Shown here in pieces: positions 24,371 to 33,434 of a DNA stretch of 64,000 bases (position 1 is its first letter; the number at the start of each line of letters is the position of its first letter). The stretch spans positions 124,001-188,000 of the forward strand of contig CAVQBL010000013.1 in the NCBI GenBank assembly GCA_963710715.1, written 5' to 3'. The notes under the pieces are model-generated. The model was not told where the DNA came from. It was given only the letters and a program-made list of their open reading frames with translations, and did not search any database. The position numbers and the translations under genes are program-made. The DNA is from CAVQBL01 sp963710715 (GTDB lineage Bacteria > Pseudomonadota > Gammaproteobacteria > DSM-16500).

Positions 24371-24846
24371 TCTCCATCCTTTGAGATAACAAGAAAACGC
24401 AATCCAGCTTTAATTTTTGATTATAGGCTTATTTTTTTTTATAGACTAGTCCGGATATTTAAAGGCCCCAAAAAAAGCATAAAGTGGTTCTGCTCTCCAC
24501 AACAAACTATCTTCTTCCTCAACAAATTTCGGCTTAACCAGTCTTTCGAAAGATATGCTGAAAATTCTTTCCACGAGGCTATTAAATGCATAGTCCCTCA
24601 GGGTAAATGATCTTGTAGCAGAGAGTGTTTACTTTCTAATTATTTCATCTGCTCAAAGACGTTCCATAAATGTTTTCCAGTGCAAACAAACTGAAACTGT
24701 TCCAGTCAGCCCTTAAAACTTTGAGCGGTAAAAGTCATGGGATGAGGTCAAAATTAGAATTGCTGGTTATTGTCTCATCTAAGTATAAAAAGTTAATACC
24801 TGTGTTATCATGCCAGCTCTGAGAACTGGATTTTAACATCAGCAAT
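24371..24846. other. Intergenic stretch, right edge of the queA-tgt insertion
   Basis: 476 bp without a supportable gene or recognised repeat. Its left end carries the epoxide hydrolase leader, its right end the tgt promoter candidate. Low-complexity poly-T (24431-24440) is the only other mark. Confidence 0.45.
24760..24789 (+). promoter_or_regulatory. Sigma-70-like promoter candidate for tgt-yajC-secDF
   Basis: TTGCTG, 18 bp, TATAAA, about 57 bp before the tgt ATG. With queA displaced, tgt would need its own promoter; this is the best-looking match in the spacer. Confidence 0.35.
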
Positions 24847-25950
24847 ATGCAATTCGAACTCCTCAAAACCCAAGGTGCTGCGCGGCGTGGAAAATTAATT
24901 TTTCCTCGAGGCGTTGTGGATACACCGGCATTTATGCCAGTTGGGACCTATGGCACTGTTAAAGCAATGACACCCGAAGAAATTGTGCAAAGCGGTGCGC
25001 AAATTATTTTGGGTAACACCTTTCACTTAATGCTACGCCCAGGTACGGAAGTTATCCGTATGCATGGCGATTTACACGATTTTATTCATTGGCCGTATCC
25101 TATTTTAACGGATTCAGGTGGTTTTCAAGTTTTTAGCTTAGGCGATTTACGTAAAATTACTCGCGAAGGGGTGGCTTTCAATTCTCCGTTGAATGGAGAA
25201 AAGATTTTCATGACACCGGAGCGTTCCATGGAGGTTCAGCAAATCTTGGGTTCCGATATTATTATGATTTTCGATGAATGCACGCCTTATCCTGCTGAAG
25301 AAGTGACGGCGAGAGAATCCATGGAATTGTCTTTGCATTGGGCAGAGCGTAGCAAGCGTGCTCATGGCAAGCACTCCGCAGCTTTATTTGGCATTATTCA
25401 AGGCGGTGTTTATCCGCATTTACGTGATGAATCTCTGCAAGGCTTGCTATCGATTGGATTTGATGGTTACGCGATAGGTGGCCTATCAGTTGGCGAGCCC
25501 AAAGAGGATATGCACCGCATACTGGGTCATATTACCCCCAAAATCCCTGCTGCTTATCCGCGTTATTTAATGGGTGTTGGAACTCCTGAAGACTTAGTCA
25601 AAGGTGTTTGCAGTGGGATTGATATGTTTGATTGTGTGATGCCCACACGCAATGCACGCAATGGCCATTTATTTACCAGTGCGGGGGTGGTTAGGATTCG
25701 TAATAGTGAGCATAAAAAAGCAACAGTTCCATTGGATCCCGCTTGCGATTGCTATACTTGCAAGCATTATTCACGTGCTTATTTACACCACTTAGATAAA
25801 TGCCATGAAATTTTGGGGGCACGGCTTAACACTATTCATAATTTGCGCTATTACCAAACCCTCATGTTGGGTTTGCGCACAGCGATCGAACAAGGTAAAT
25901 TAGACGCCTTTGTGAAAGAGTTTTACACGGGGCATTCATTCCCCGCGTGA
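24847..25950 (+). CDS. tgt: tRNA-guanine transglycosylase (Tgt)
   Basis: Exchanges guanine-34 for preQ1 in tRNAs with GUN anticodons; cytoplasmic. 367 aa, full length. Catalytic aspartates: ILTDSGGFQVFS and GIDMFDCVMPTRNARNG. Zinc site: CDCYTCKHYSRAYLHH. Substrate motif GGLSVGEPKEDM is present. ATG with a weak upstream AGCAAT. Followed by yajC after 28 nt, the usual order, so the tgt-yajC-secDF operon is kept while its partner queA lies apart. Confidence 0.98.
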   Translation: MQFELLKTQGAARRGKLIFPRGVVDTPAFMPVGTYGTVKAMTPEEIVQSGAQIILGNTFHLMLRPGTEVIRMHGDLHDFIHWPYPILTDSGGFQVFSLGDLRKITREGVAFNSPLNGEKIFMTPERSMEVQQILGSDIIMIFDECTPYPAEEVTARESMELSLHWAERSKRAHGKHSAALFGIIQGGVYPHLRDESLQGLLSIGFDGYAIGGLSVGEPKEDMHRILGHITPKIPAAYPRYLMGVGTPEDLVKGVCSGIDMFDCVMPTRNARNGHLFTSAGVVRIRNSEHKKATVPLDPACDCYTCKHYSRAYLHHLDKCHEILGARLNTIHNLRYYQTLMLGLRTAIEQGKLDAFVKEFYTGHSFPA

Positions 25951-25978
25951 AGTTAAAATAATTGAATAGGAAACCAAT

Positions 25979-26344
25979 ATGCTAACTGAAACCATTCTCA
26001 ATTTCTTTGTTAATAATGCTTATGCTGCTGAGTCGGCTGGAGCTGCTGCACCTCAGCCAGGCGGTGGCTTTTTATCTATTATGCCTATGCTGATTATTTT
26101 CGTTATCTTTATGTATTTTGCTATGTGGCGCCCACAGTCTAAGCGTGCAAAAGAGCATAGAGATTTACTGGGTGCACTGGCCAAAGGAGATGAAGTTGTC
26201 ACAGCCGGTGGCATTGTAGGTAAAGTGGCAAAAATTACCGATAGCTATGTCGTTATTGCAATTACCGATACTGTTGAAATGACTCTGCAGAAATCATCGA
26301 TTACAACGGTGTTGCCGAAGGGGACAATGAAAACGGTGGTGTGA
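25979..26344 (+). CDS. yajC: Preprotein translocase subunit YajC
   Basis: 121 aa small inner-membrane protein that associates with SecDF. One membrane helix (FLSIMPMLIIFVIFMYFAMW), then the conserved RPQSKRAKEHRDLLGAL-GDEVVTAGGIVGKV and a short beta-rich domain. The N-terminal stretch (NNAYAAESAGAAAPQPGG) is alanine-rich, as is common. AGGAAACCAAT before the ATG is a good ribosome site. Confidence 0.96.
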   Translation: MLTETILNFFVNNAYAAESAGAAAPQPGGGFLSIMPMLIIFVIFMYFAMWRPQSKRAKEHRDLLGALAKGDEVVTAGGIVGKVAKITDSYVVIAITDTVEMTLQKSSITTVLPKGTMKTVV

Positions 26345-26348
26345 TGCT

Positions 26349-26462
26349 CCACCGCCGTCATTGCGAATCCTGCGCTCCTCAGCAGGGTGAAGCAATCCAG
26401 AGGAACGTACCATGTTCTCCTGGATTGCTTCGTCGCAGAAGGCGCTCCTCGCAATGACGATA
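26349..26462. repeat. Dispersed 'GTCATTGCGAG' repeat, copy between yajC and secD
   Basis: CCGTCATTGCGAATCCTGCG ... GAAGCAATCCAGAGGAACG, then CTCCTGGATTGCTTCGTCG ... CTCGCAATGACG: two head-to-head halves that can fold into one long hairpin within the operon. This may uncouple secD from yajC. Confidence 0.85.
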
Positions 26463-26485
26463 GTGCAATAATATTAGGAAAACAT

Positions 26486-28351
26486 ATGGTTCTAAATCGC
26501 TTCCCATGGTGGAAAAATTTACTCGTTGTCATAGTAGTTCTTATTGCATTTGTTTATGCCTTACCCAACATGTTTGGTGCAGACCCTGTTGTGCAGGTGT
26601 CAGGAGCGAATGCAACTATTGCTATAGGCAGTAATACAGCTGATAAAGTTAAACAAATATTAGACGACGAGCATTTTAGTTATAAACCAGTGGAATTTGA
26701 GAACCGCAGTTTATTGATACGCTTTCCCTCTACAGATGAACAGTTGAAAGCTAAAGAACTCATCCAAGAAACATTAGGAAATAATTATCTTGTTGCTTTA
26801 AATTTAGCGCCCGCTGTGCCACATTGGATAGAGTCGCTTGGGGCAATCCCCATGAAATTAGGCTTAGATTTACGTGGCGGCGTGCATTTCTTGATGCAAG
26901 TGGATGCGGATTCCGTTCTGAAGCAACGTGTGGAAGGTGATTTGAACGGGATCAGTAGAGCATTACGTGATGCACGTATTCGTTATTCAGGGATTGTGCG
27001 TCAGGGTGCGGATGGTATTAACGTGCAGTTTCGTACGTTAGATACCTTAAATGAAGGTGCGAATTTTTTAAGTCAAAAATTTCCTGAGTTTAAGTGGGTT
27101 AAAAATGAAAACGCTTCCAATTTTAACGTAAGCGGTAAGTTATCACCGGCTGCATTAATAGAAATACGTCAAGATACGATGGAACAAGCAATGAATACAT
27201 TGCGTAATCGTGTCAATGAATTGGGTGTATCAGAAGCCATTGTGCAACAACAAGGAGCATCGCGTATTGTTGTGGATCTCCCAGGGATTCAAAATACAAC
27301 AGAAGCAAAAAATATTTTAGGCAAAACAGCGACTCTCGAATTTCATATGGTTGATGCAGAGCATGATGCGCGTAATGCAGTGGGAGGTTTAGTTCCACCC
27401 GATGATAAACTTTATGACTTTCTGGGACAGCCCACTTTATTAAAAAATGAAGTCATTTTACGTGGTTCATCGATTACGAGTGCGAGCTCTGCTTTTGATG
27501 AAAATGCTCGTCCGTCCGTGAACGTTCGTTTAGGTGGTGCGGGTTCGGGATTATTTAGTAAAGTCACAGCAGAAAATATTGGCAAGCCGATGGCTGTGCT
27601 TTATGTTGAAACAAAACCTGTGGTCCAAGATGTTAACGGTAAAAAGGTTACCAGTTATCAAACTGAAAAACGCGTTATCAGTGTGGCAACTATTCAAAGC
27701 GCACTTGGAAATAGTTTTCAAATTACTGGATTAGTAAGTCCAGAAGAATCGCGTACGCTCGCATTATTGTTACGAGCAGGTGCACTCCCTGCGCCCGTGT
27801 CTTATCTGGAAGAGCGCCAAGTGGGTCCAAGTTTAGGTCAACAAAATATTCATATGGGTATGCTTTCCATTGTGGTTGGCTTTTCTCTGGTGGTGATTTT
27901 CATGGCACTTTATTATGGTGTAATGGGTATCATCGCAGATTTAGCACTTGCCATGAATTTGGTTTTAATTGTTGCGATTATGTCTTTATTAGGCGCAACG
28001 CTCACACTGCCAGGTATTGCGGGTATGGTACTGACTGTTGCAATGGCAGCAGATGCGAATATTCTTATTTTTGAGCGTATTCGCGAAGAATTGCGCAATG
28101 GTATGGGAATACAAGCCAGTATTCATGCGGGATATGAGCGCGCATTTGTTACCATTGTCGATGCAAACATAACAACATTGATTGTGACGATTGTGTTATT
28201 TAGTTTGGGATCGGGTGCTGTAAAAAGTTTTGCAGTAACAGTGACGATTGGCTTAATTACCTCGATGTTTACTGCAATCACCGGAACACGTGCAATCGTA
28301 AATTGGTTGTATGGTGCAAAACAATTGAAACGCATCTCAATAGGATTGTGA
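26486..28351 (+). CDS. secD: Protein translocase subunit SecD
   Basis: 621 aa RND-like membrane protein that uses the proton gradient to pull exported proteins through SecYEG. The ATG at 26486 (MVLNRFPWWKNLLVVI) follows AGGAAAACAT. TM1 is at residues 10-27, the periplasmic P1 domain follows, with GLDLRGGVHFLMQVD and NTLRNRVNELGVSEA. Then come five helices with GMVLTVAMAADANILIFERI, carrying the proton-relay aspartate, and REELRNG. Full length; secF starts after one base. Confidence 0.98.
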   Translation: MVLNRFPWWKNLLVVIVVLIAFVYALPNMFGADPVVQVSGANATIAIGSNTADKVKQILDDEHFSYKPVEFENRSLLIRFPSTDEQLKAKELIQETLGNNYLVALNLAPAVPHWIESLGAIPMKLGLDLRGGVHFLMQVDADSVLKQRVEGDLNGISRALRDARIRYSGIVRQGADGINVQFRTLDTLNEGANFLSQKFPEFKWVKNENASNFNVSGKLSPAALIEIRQDTMEQAMNTLRNRVNELGVSEAIVQQQGASRIVVDLPGIQNTTEAKNILGKTATLEFHMVDAEHDARNAVGGLVPPDDKLYDFLGQPTLLKNEVILRGSSITSASSAFDENARPSVNVRLGGAGSGLFSKVTAENIGKPMAVLYVETKPVVQDVNGKKVTSYQTEKRVISVATIQSALGNSFQITGLVSPEESRTLALLLRAGALPAPVSYLEERQVGPSLGQQNIHMGMLSIVVGFSLVVIFMALYYGVMGIIADLALAMNLVLIVAIMSLLGATLTLPGIAGMVLTVAMAADANILIFERIREELRNGMGIQASIHAGYERAFVTIVDANITTLIVTIVLFSLGSGAVKSFAVTVTIGLITSMFTAITGTRAIVNWLYGAKQLKRISIGL

Positions 28352-28352
28352 C

Positions 28353-29306
28353 ATGGAATTTTTTAAACATAATACTAAAATCGATTTTATGGCGCAGCGT
28401 AAATGGGCTGCAGCAGCATCCATCATTTTATTCGTGCTGTCTATTGTTTCCTTATGCGTTTATGGATTGAATTTGGGTTTGGATTTTACCGGTGGCACTC
28501 AAATTCAATTAAGTTTTCCAACCGCAGCCAATCTCAATCAAATTCGCGATGATTTACAAAAAGCAGGATTTAAAGAAGCACAAGTCATGAGTTATGGTAC
28601 ATCAAAAGATGTTTTAGTCAGCTTAGTGCCGAAAAATTCTGCTGACAAAACAGACGCTGCAACAGTAGATGAAGATGCCAATGCAAAAACGATTGCAAGT
28701 GATATATTAAAAATATTGCCCGAAGCCAAAGTGCAGCAAGTGGATTATATCGGCCCAACGGTTGGACAAGAATTAACAACCAAAGGATTGCTGGCCATCG
28801 TTATTGCATTGATTTGTACAACGATTTATATCGCATTACGATTTGAATTTCGTTTTGGCATTGGTTCTACAGTTGCATTGATTCACGATCCTATATTGAT
28901 TTTAGGAATTTTTTCTTTTTTCCATTTAGAATTTAATTTGATTACACTCGCTGCCGTGTTAACCGTGATTGGTTACTCGCTCAATGACACAATTGTTATT
29001 TTTGATCGCGTTAGAGAAAACTTTCGTAAATTACGTAAAGCGACGCCGGTTGAAGTGATTAATCAAGCAACCAATGAAACGCTCTCAAGAACCATCATGA
29101 CATCAGCGATTACTTTAATTGTTGTGTTAGCATTATTTTTCTTAGGCGGTAGCACATTGCATGGATTTGCTCTGGCAATGATGATTGGTATTGTCATTGG
29201 AACGTATTCTTCTATTTACGTTGCAGGTTCACTGGCATTATCTTTGGGACTTACGCGTCAACATTTATTACCGCCCACTAAGGAAGCCTTAGACAGTAGG
29301 CCATAA
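28353..29306 (+). CDS. secF: Protein translocase subunit SecF
   Basis: 317 aa partner of SecD. TM1 near residues 17-38, then GLDFTGGTQIQLSF, QQVDYIGPTVGQEL, and the transmembrane block with VIGYSLNDTIVIFDRVRENF holding the conserved aspartate. The stop codon overlaps the ATG of the amidase (TAATG). Confidence 0.98.
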   Translation: MEFFKHNTKIDFMAQRKWAAAASIILFVLSIVSLCVYGLNLGLDFTGGTQIQLSFPTAANLNQIRDDLQKAGFKEAQVMSYGTSKDVLVSLVPKNSADKTDAATVDEDANAKTIASDILKILPEAKVQQVDYIGPTVGQELTTKGLLAIVIALICTTIYIALRFEFRFGIGSTVALIHDPILILGIFSFFHLEFNLITLAAVLTVIGYSLNDTIVIFDRVRENFRKLRKATPVEVINQATNETLSRTIMTSAITLIVVLALFFLGGSTLHGFALAMMIGIVIGTYSSIYVAGSLALSLGLTRQHLLPPTKEALDSRP

Positions 29307-30802
29307 TGATAAAATTTCCTGAATATGAGTCTTTCGATGGTCTTGGTCTTGCAAATTTAGTAAAGAGCGGTGTTATTTCTCCTGTTGAACTTTTAGAAGC
29401 AGCAATTGAACGTGTTTCTCTGTGGAATCCTAAGTTAAACGCTGTCGTTCATCCATTGTATGATTTTGCACGCCAAGCCGTTCAAAGTGAAATTCCCACG
29501 GGTCTTTTTCAAGGTGTGCCTTTTCTTTTAAAAGATTTACTGGCTGAATACGCAGGTGCACCATTAAGCGCAGGCAGTCGTTTTGTGCATGGGTTTATGT
29601 CGACAAAAGATAATGAAATGGTAAAGCGTTTTAAAAAATCCGGTGTTATTATTTTTGGTAAAACCAATACACCGGAATTGGGTACCAGTTTTGTAACCGA
29701 ACCTGAATTATTTGGTCCCACGCGTAATCCTTGGGATTTGGCTCGCACGGTAGGCGGATCAAGCGGTGGTTCAGCAGCAGCTGTTGCGGCAGGTATTGTG
29801 CCGGTTGCGCATGCCAATGATGGTGCTGGTTCCATTCGAGTTCCATCTGCATATTGCGGCGTCTTTGGTCTAAAACCCAGTCGCGGCAGAACACCCGTAG
29901 GACCTGATGTCATGCGCGTTTGGCAAGGCATGGTAGTTGAGCATGTGATTAGTCGCTCAGTACGTGACAGTGCAGCCATGCTAGATGTATTGGCTGGGCC
30001 TGAGTTAGGTTCGCCTATTTCCCTTCCTCCAGCAGGTTATTCTTTTCTTGCTGCCCTTGAAGACAGACCTGTAAAATTGCGTATTGCATTCATGGAGGAA
30101 GCTTTTTTTCCTGCAAAAGTCAGTGAGGAACATAAGAAAGCAGTGCAGGATGCTGCATCTTTGTGTCAGCAATTAGGTCATATCGTTGAACCAGCAGCAT
30201 TAAAAATTAATAACTGTGATGAAGTGATGCAAGCGTTTATGACGGTGGTTGCTGCTGAGTTTGCCTCATTGATGAAAGTATTATCTAAATTAATGGGTAA
30301 AAAACCCAGACGTATTGATTTAGAATTGCTGAATCTTTTGACTTATCAGATTGGCATCAATTTGAAAGCGTCAGACTTTGTTTTAGCCATGAAAGTATTT
30401 GACAGAGTCGAGCGTGAGTTAGCAGAATACTTTCAAGAATACGATGTGTTGATCACACCCACGATGCCAGGGCCGCCACCTTTGATTGGAGAATTGCAAC
30501 CCAAAACCCTAGAAAAAATAGTTTTGCAGTTATTCTCCTATTTGCCTTTTAATTTCATTACGCGAGGTATTGCCAAGCAATTGGCAGCCAGATGTTTTGA
30601 AGTTTCACCGTTTACACCGTTGTTTAATATCACTGGCCAACCTGCCATGTCTGTCCCACTTTATTGGGATAAACAAGGATTGCCAATCGGAATACAATTT
30701 GCAGCCCGCATGGGCGATGAAAAAACTCTGTTGCAATTGGCGCATCAATTAGAAAAAGCAAAGCCGTGGGTGAATATCCTCCGGGAGAGAAGGGGGCTTT
30801 GA
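29306..30802 (+). CDS. Amidase (amidase-signature family)
   Basis: 498 aa amide hydrolase with the Ser-cisSer-Lys triad: Lys in PFLLKDLLAEYAG, cis-Ser in GGSSGGSAAAVAAG, and nucleophile Ser in DGAGSIRVPSAYCG. FGLKPSRGR follows, as in aryl and cyclic-amide amidases (6-aminohexanoate cyclic dimer hydrolase-like). The C-terminal LFNITGQPAMSVPL is also conserved. Cytoplasmic; the substrate cannot be told. It is translationally coupled to secF (TAATG), an arrangement that does not imply a role in export. Confidence 0.9.
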   Translation: MIKFPEYESFDGLGLANLVKSGVISPVELLEAAIERVSLWNPKLNAVVHPLYDFARQAVQSEIPTGLFQGVPFLLKDLLAEYAGAPLSAGSRFVHGFMSTKDNEMVKRFKKSGVIIFGKTNTPELGTSFVTEPELFGPTRNPWDLARTVGGSSGGSAAAVAAGIVPVAHANDGAGSIRVPSAYCGVFGLKPSRGRTPVGPDVMRVWQGMVVEHVISRSVRDSAAMLDVLAGPELGSPISLPPAGYSFLAALEDRPVKLRIAFMEEAFFPAKVSEEHKKAVQDAASLCQQLGHIVEPAALKINNCDEVMQAFMTVVAAEFASLMKVLSKLMGKKPRRIDLELLNLLTYQIGINLKASDFVLAMKVFDRVERELAEYFQEYDVLITPTMPGPPPLIGELQPKTLEKIVLQLFSYLPFNFITRGIAKQLAARCFEVSPFTPLFNITGQPAMSVPLYWDKQGLPIGIQFAARMGDEKTLLQLAHQLEKAKPWVNILRERRGL

Positions 30803-30960
30803 ACCAGTTTTCAAGGCAATTGTTACATGGGGCTAATGCCGTAATATATTGATTTTATTAGTCTGTAAACTGAGCTGCCTTAGTCTATACTTGTCATTAT
30901 AGATAGCGGAATCCTACCGATTTTGCGCTATAGATAGTAGTTTGACGAGGAGGCATGAAA

Positions 30961-31782
30961 ATGCCCAATTCTGAGGAAGAGAAAGAAATTGAAGCAGCAA
31001 AATCCACAATAGAGCGCTTAATAAAAAATGCTGCTGATTTAGAGAACAGCGCATCTGATGATCTATGTAAAAAAATGTCCAATCAAGTAAAATTTATAAA
31101 TGTTTTTCTTAATGTTAAGGAAATTGAGGAAAAAGTCCTTGATAATTACAATAGGATCATAAATCTAGTTTCTGATGCAGGGCGCACAACGCAAAGAGAG
31201 TTGACTCAAGAAGAAATAAATTTAGTAGATGGGCTTGTAGAAAGCTTATTACGTATTGTAAGAGGTGATGCTTTGTCTTTTAAGAACAGCACCTCCTCTA
31301 TTACAGCCACCAATAATGATAAACTATGTAAAAAAATATTTAATCAAATAAATAGGCTAGAATTATTACTTGAAAATGAGAGAATTAAAGAAATATATCC
31401 TAAAATTGATGGGGCTTTTCATGATGTTAACTCTCTGGTTTCTTCTGGGATAAGTAAGATAGAGTCCTTTGCGAAAAGAGCGTTAACTAAAGAGGAAATG
31501 AATTTAAGAGATCTGCTTAAAGACATCTTCTTTAAAGAAGAACAAGAGACAGAAGATAAGTTATATGGAGGCGAGGAGATATCAGACCAGGAGTTGCAAG
31601 AAACAGGAAGTAAGATTTTAAGCTCTTCTAAGCCTATTAAGCCATTCAGTGTTAGATTTAGATTTGATACACCAGTAACTGCCACTGATGATGGAAAAAA
31701 TAAAGAACCTACCACACGTCCACGAGCAGTAACTACCGCTGATAAGGAACCTATCACGCACCCACGGGGATCAAAAACCTAG
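30961..31782 (+). CDS. Coiled-coil hypothetical protein, effector candidate
   Basis: 273 aa from ATG 30961; GGAGG lies seven bases upstream, whereas the ATG at 30955 is one base from it. Mostly charged amphipathic helix, with two related halves: DDLCKKMSNQVKFINVFLNV and NDKLCKKIFNQINRLELLLE, and TQREL TQEEINLVDGLVESL against LTKEEMNLRDLLKDIFF. So it is an internal duplication of a helical unit of roughly 125 residues. The tail is T/P-rich (TTRPRAVTTADKEPITHPRG). No signal peptide. Unknown family; island-like neighbourhood and disordered tail fit an effector. Confidence 0.55.
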   Translation: MPNSEEEKEIEAAKSTIERLIKNAADLENSASDDLCKKMSNQVKFINVFLNVKEIEEKVLDNYNRIINLVSDAGRTTQRELTQEEINLVDGLVESLLRIVRGDALSFKNSTSSITATNNDKLCKKIFNQINRLELLLENERIKEIYPKIDGAFHDVNSLVSSGISKIESFAKRALTKEEMNLRDLLKDIFFKEEQETEDKLYGGEEISDQELQETGSKILSSSKPIKPFSVRFRFDTPVTATDDGKNKEPTTRPRAVTTADKEPITHPRGSKT

Positions 31783-31796
31783 GCACTTAAAAAAAC

Positions 31797-31882
31797 CGGG
31801 CGAAACTCGTTTCGCCTGGATTGCTTCACCGTGCTAGATCCCGCAAAAAGCATTGCGGGGCACATGGCTCGCAATGACGAGG
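31797..31882. repeat. Dispersed 'GTCATTGCGAG' repeat, inverted copy
   Basis: CGCCTGGATTGCTTCACCG ... GGCTCGCAATGACGAGG, reading as the opposite orientation of the copy at 718-763, with a central CCCGC/GCGGG stem. Confidence 0.8.
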
Positions 31883-31945
31883 CCAATTTGGCCACCGCTG
31901 AAGAAAAAACTCTTGTAGTGCGGGTACTAAAGTCAGGTGGGGTTA

Positions 31946-32044
31946 TTATCTCCCTTTCTTTTCTTTTTTAGCAGCGCGTTTTTCTTTGAGTGATTTGGCA
32001 GCTTTTTTCTTAGTCTCTTTTTTGGGTTCTTTAGACTTACTCAT
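31946..32044 (-). CDS. Lysine/alanine-rich 32-aa peptide
   Basis: ATG at 32044 preceded by GGAG at seven bases; TAA at 31946. Product begins MSKSKEPKKETKKKAAKSLK and ends KRAAKKEKKGR. About half of the residues are lysine or arginine, so it would bind nucleic acid or acidic partners. Strongly helical by composition. Small basic proteins of this kind are often left out of annotations. The good ribosome site and the uninterrupted low-complexity reading support it; no partner is visible. Confidence 0.5.
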   Translation of the reverse strand: MSKSKEPKKETKKKAAKSLKEKRAAKKEKKGR

Positions 32045-32100
32045 GTACTTTCTCCTTTATGAAAATTTAGAATAGATAATATGGCATTCCTTGGCGTAAA

Positions 32101-32430
32101 GTGCAATTATTTATGTGTGCGATGTGTGCAACTTTAATTAATTTGGAATTTATGTCTATTTCATTTGCAGAAATAGCATGCAAAATTAAATTGGGAAAGC
32201 TGGAAATGAGTATTTCCTCTCGTGAGCTGTTTGAGCAATTCAGCCAAATTGAAAATGTTGAGATCATTGATATTGGTGTGAATGAATGGCTTGCATCAAT
32301 AGAACTCATTTGGGATGAAAATCGAGATCCTGCTGACAGAATCATCACTGCTTATGCGATTAAGCATGAGCTATCTATTGTAACCACAGACAAAAAAATT
32401 GAGAAATTTTATCAGAAAGTTATTTGGTGA
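32101..32430 (+). pseudogene. PIN-domain (VapC-like) toxin, N-terminally truncated
   Basis: Reads FMSISFAEIACKIKLGKLEM then EWLASIELIWDENRDPADRI, ITAYAIKHELSIVTTDKKIE. These are the second and third parts of a PIN domain, with E in SFAEIA, D in DPADRIITAYA and D in VTTDKKI. The first strand with its catalytic aspartate (LLDT-type) is missing, and no antitoxin precedes it. A leftover of a deleted vapBC pair is likely. The TTG/ATG starts available lie in sequence with no ribosome site. Confidence 0.6.
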
Positions 32431-32473
32431 CCGGTAACAAAGAAGCGGAGCGGGTATGCGCACGTCTTTAGCG

Positions 32474-33268
32474 CTATTGCTTCCCCAAAAGTGGCTGCAA
32501 AACTTGTAGCAATTGTTTTAATACTTTGGGATTGCCTGCAACTGTGTTGCCATTTTTAAGGTAATCTTCAGTACCAGCGAAGTCACTGACCAAGCCGCCA
32601 GCTTCTTTGACGAGCAATGCGCCGGCAGCGATGTCCCATAGCTGTAAACCCATTTCCCAAAAACCGTCTAATCTTCCGCAAGCAACATAAGCTAAATCTA
32701 AAGTAGCGGCTCCAGCGCGGCGTACATCGCCACTAATAGGTAAAATATTTTTTAGCACATTGAGATAAGAAGATAAATGTTCTTTAGCCAGTCGAAAAGG
32801 AAATCCTGTGCCAAGTAAGCAGTCTTCAAGATGAGTGCGCTTACTCACGCGAATGCGGCGGTCATTGAGTTGAGCGCCTTTGCCGCGGCTAGCGGTAAAT
32901 AATTCTTGACGCATGGGATCATAGACAACGCCGTGCTCAATTTTATCTTTATGACGAATTGCGATGGATACAGCGAATTGAGGGAAACCGTGTATAAAGT
33001 TACGCGTTCCATCGATAGGATCAATAATCCATACAAAATCATTGCCTTTGATTTCACCCGATTCTTCACCCAAGATGCCATGATTGGGATGGGCTTTGCG
33101 GATAATAGCAATAATTTCTTGCTCCACTTGACGGTCAACGTCCGTGACATAGTCGCGAGGATTTTTTTCACTGACTTGAATTGTATCTAAGCGGTCTACG
33201 GCACGTATAATAGTATTGCCTGCAGCACGCGCAGCGTTTATTGCAATGTTAAGTATAGGATCGCGCAT
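32474..33268 (-). CDS. suhB: Inositol-1-monophosphatase (SuhB)
   Basis: 264 aa from the ATG at 33268, which gives the family N terminus MRDPILNIAINAARAAGNTI; the frame is open 21 codons further up from a GTG, without homology. Metal-binding motifs: GEESGEIKGNDFVWIIDPIDGTRNF (as GEESGEI and WIIDPIDGTRNF) and LWDIAAGALLVKEAGG. Besides dephosphorylating inositol phosphate, SuhB assists rRNA antitermination in E. coli. It lies between secF and trmJ as I recall for Coxiella, though here with added genes and facing the other way from them. Confidence 0.95.
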   Translation of the reverse strand: MRDPILNIAINAARAAGNTIIRAVDRLDTIQVSEKNPRDYVTDVDRQVEQEIIAIIRKAHPNHGILGEESGEIKGNDFVWIIDPIDGTRNFIHGFPQFAVSIAIRHKDKIEHGVVYDPMRQELFTASRGKGAQLNDRRIRVSKRTHLEDCLLGTGFPFRLAKEHLSSYLNVLKNILPISGDVRRAGAATLDLAYVACGRLDGFWEMGLQLWDIAAGALLVKEAGGLVSDFAGTEDYLKNGNTVAGNPKVLKQLLQVLQPLLGKQ

Positions 33269-33434
33269 GGTTTTTGATAAAGAGCTAAAAGTTAAGGTGC
33301 TTAGCATAGCAAGTTTTATGTAACTATTCACGACTTCTTATTTATGAAATGGCAAGTGAGAGATATTTCATAAAGGCTAGAAGTGTGAGATAATTGAACA
33401 ATTTTTGAATATTTTTAATACGAGGCTAATCCAA

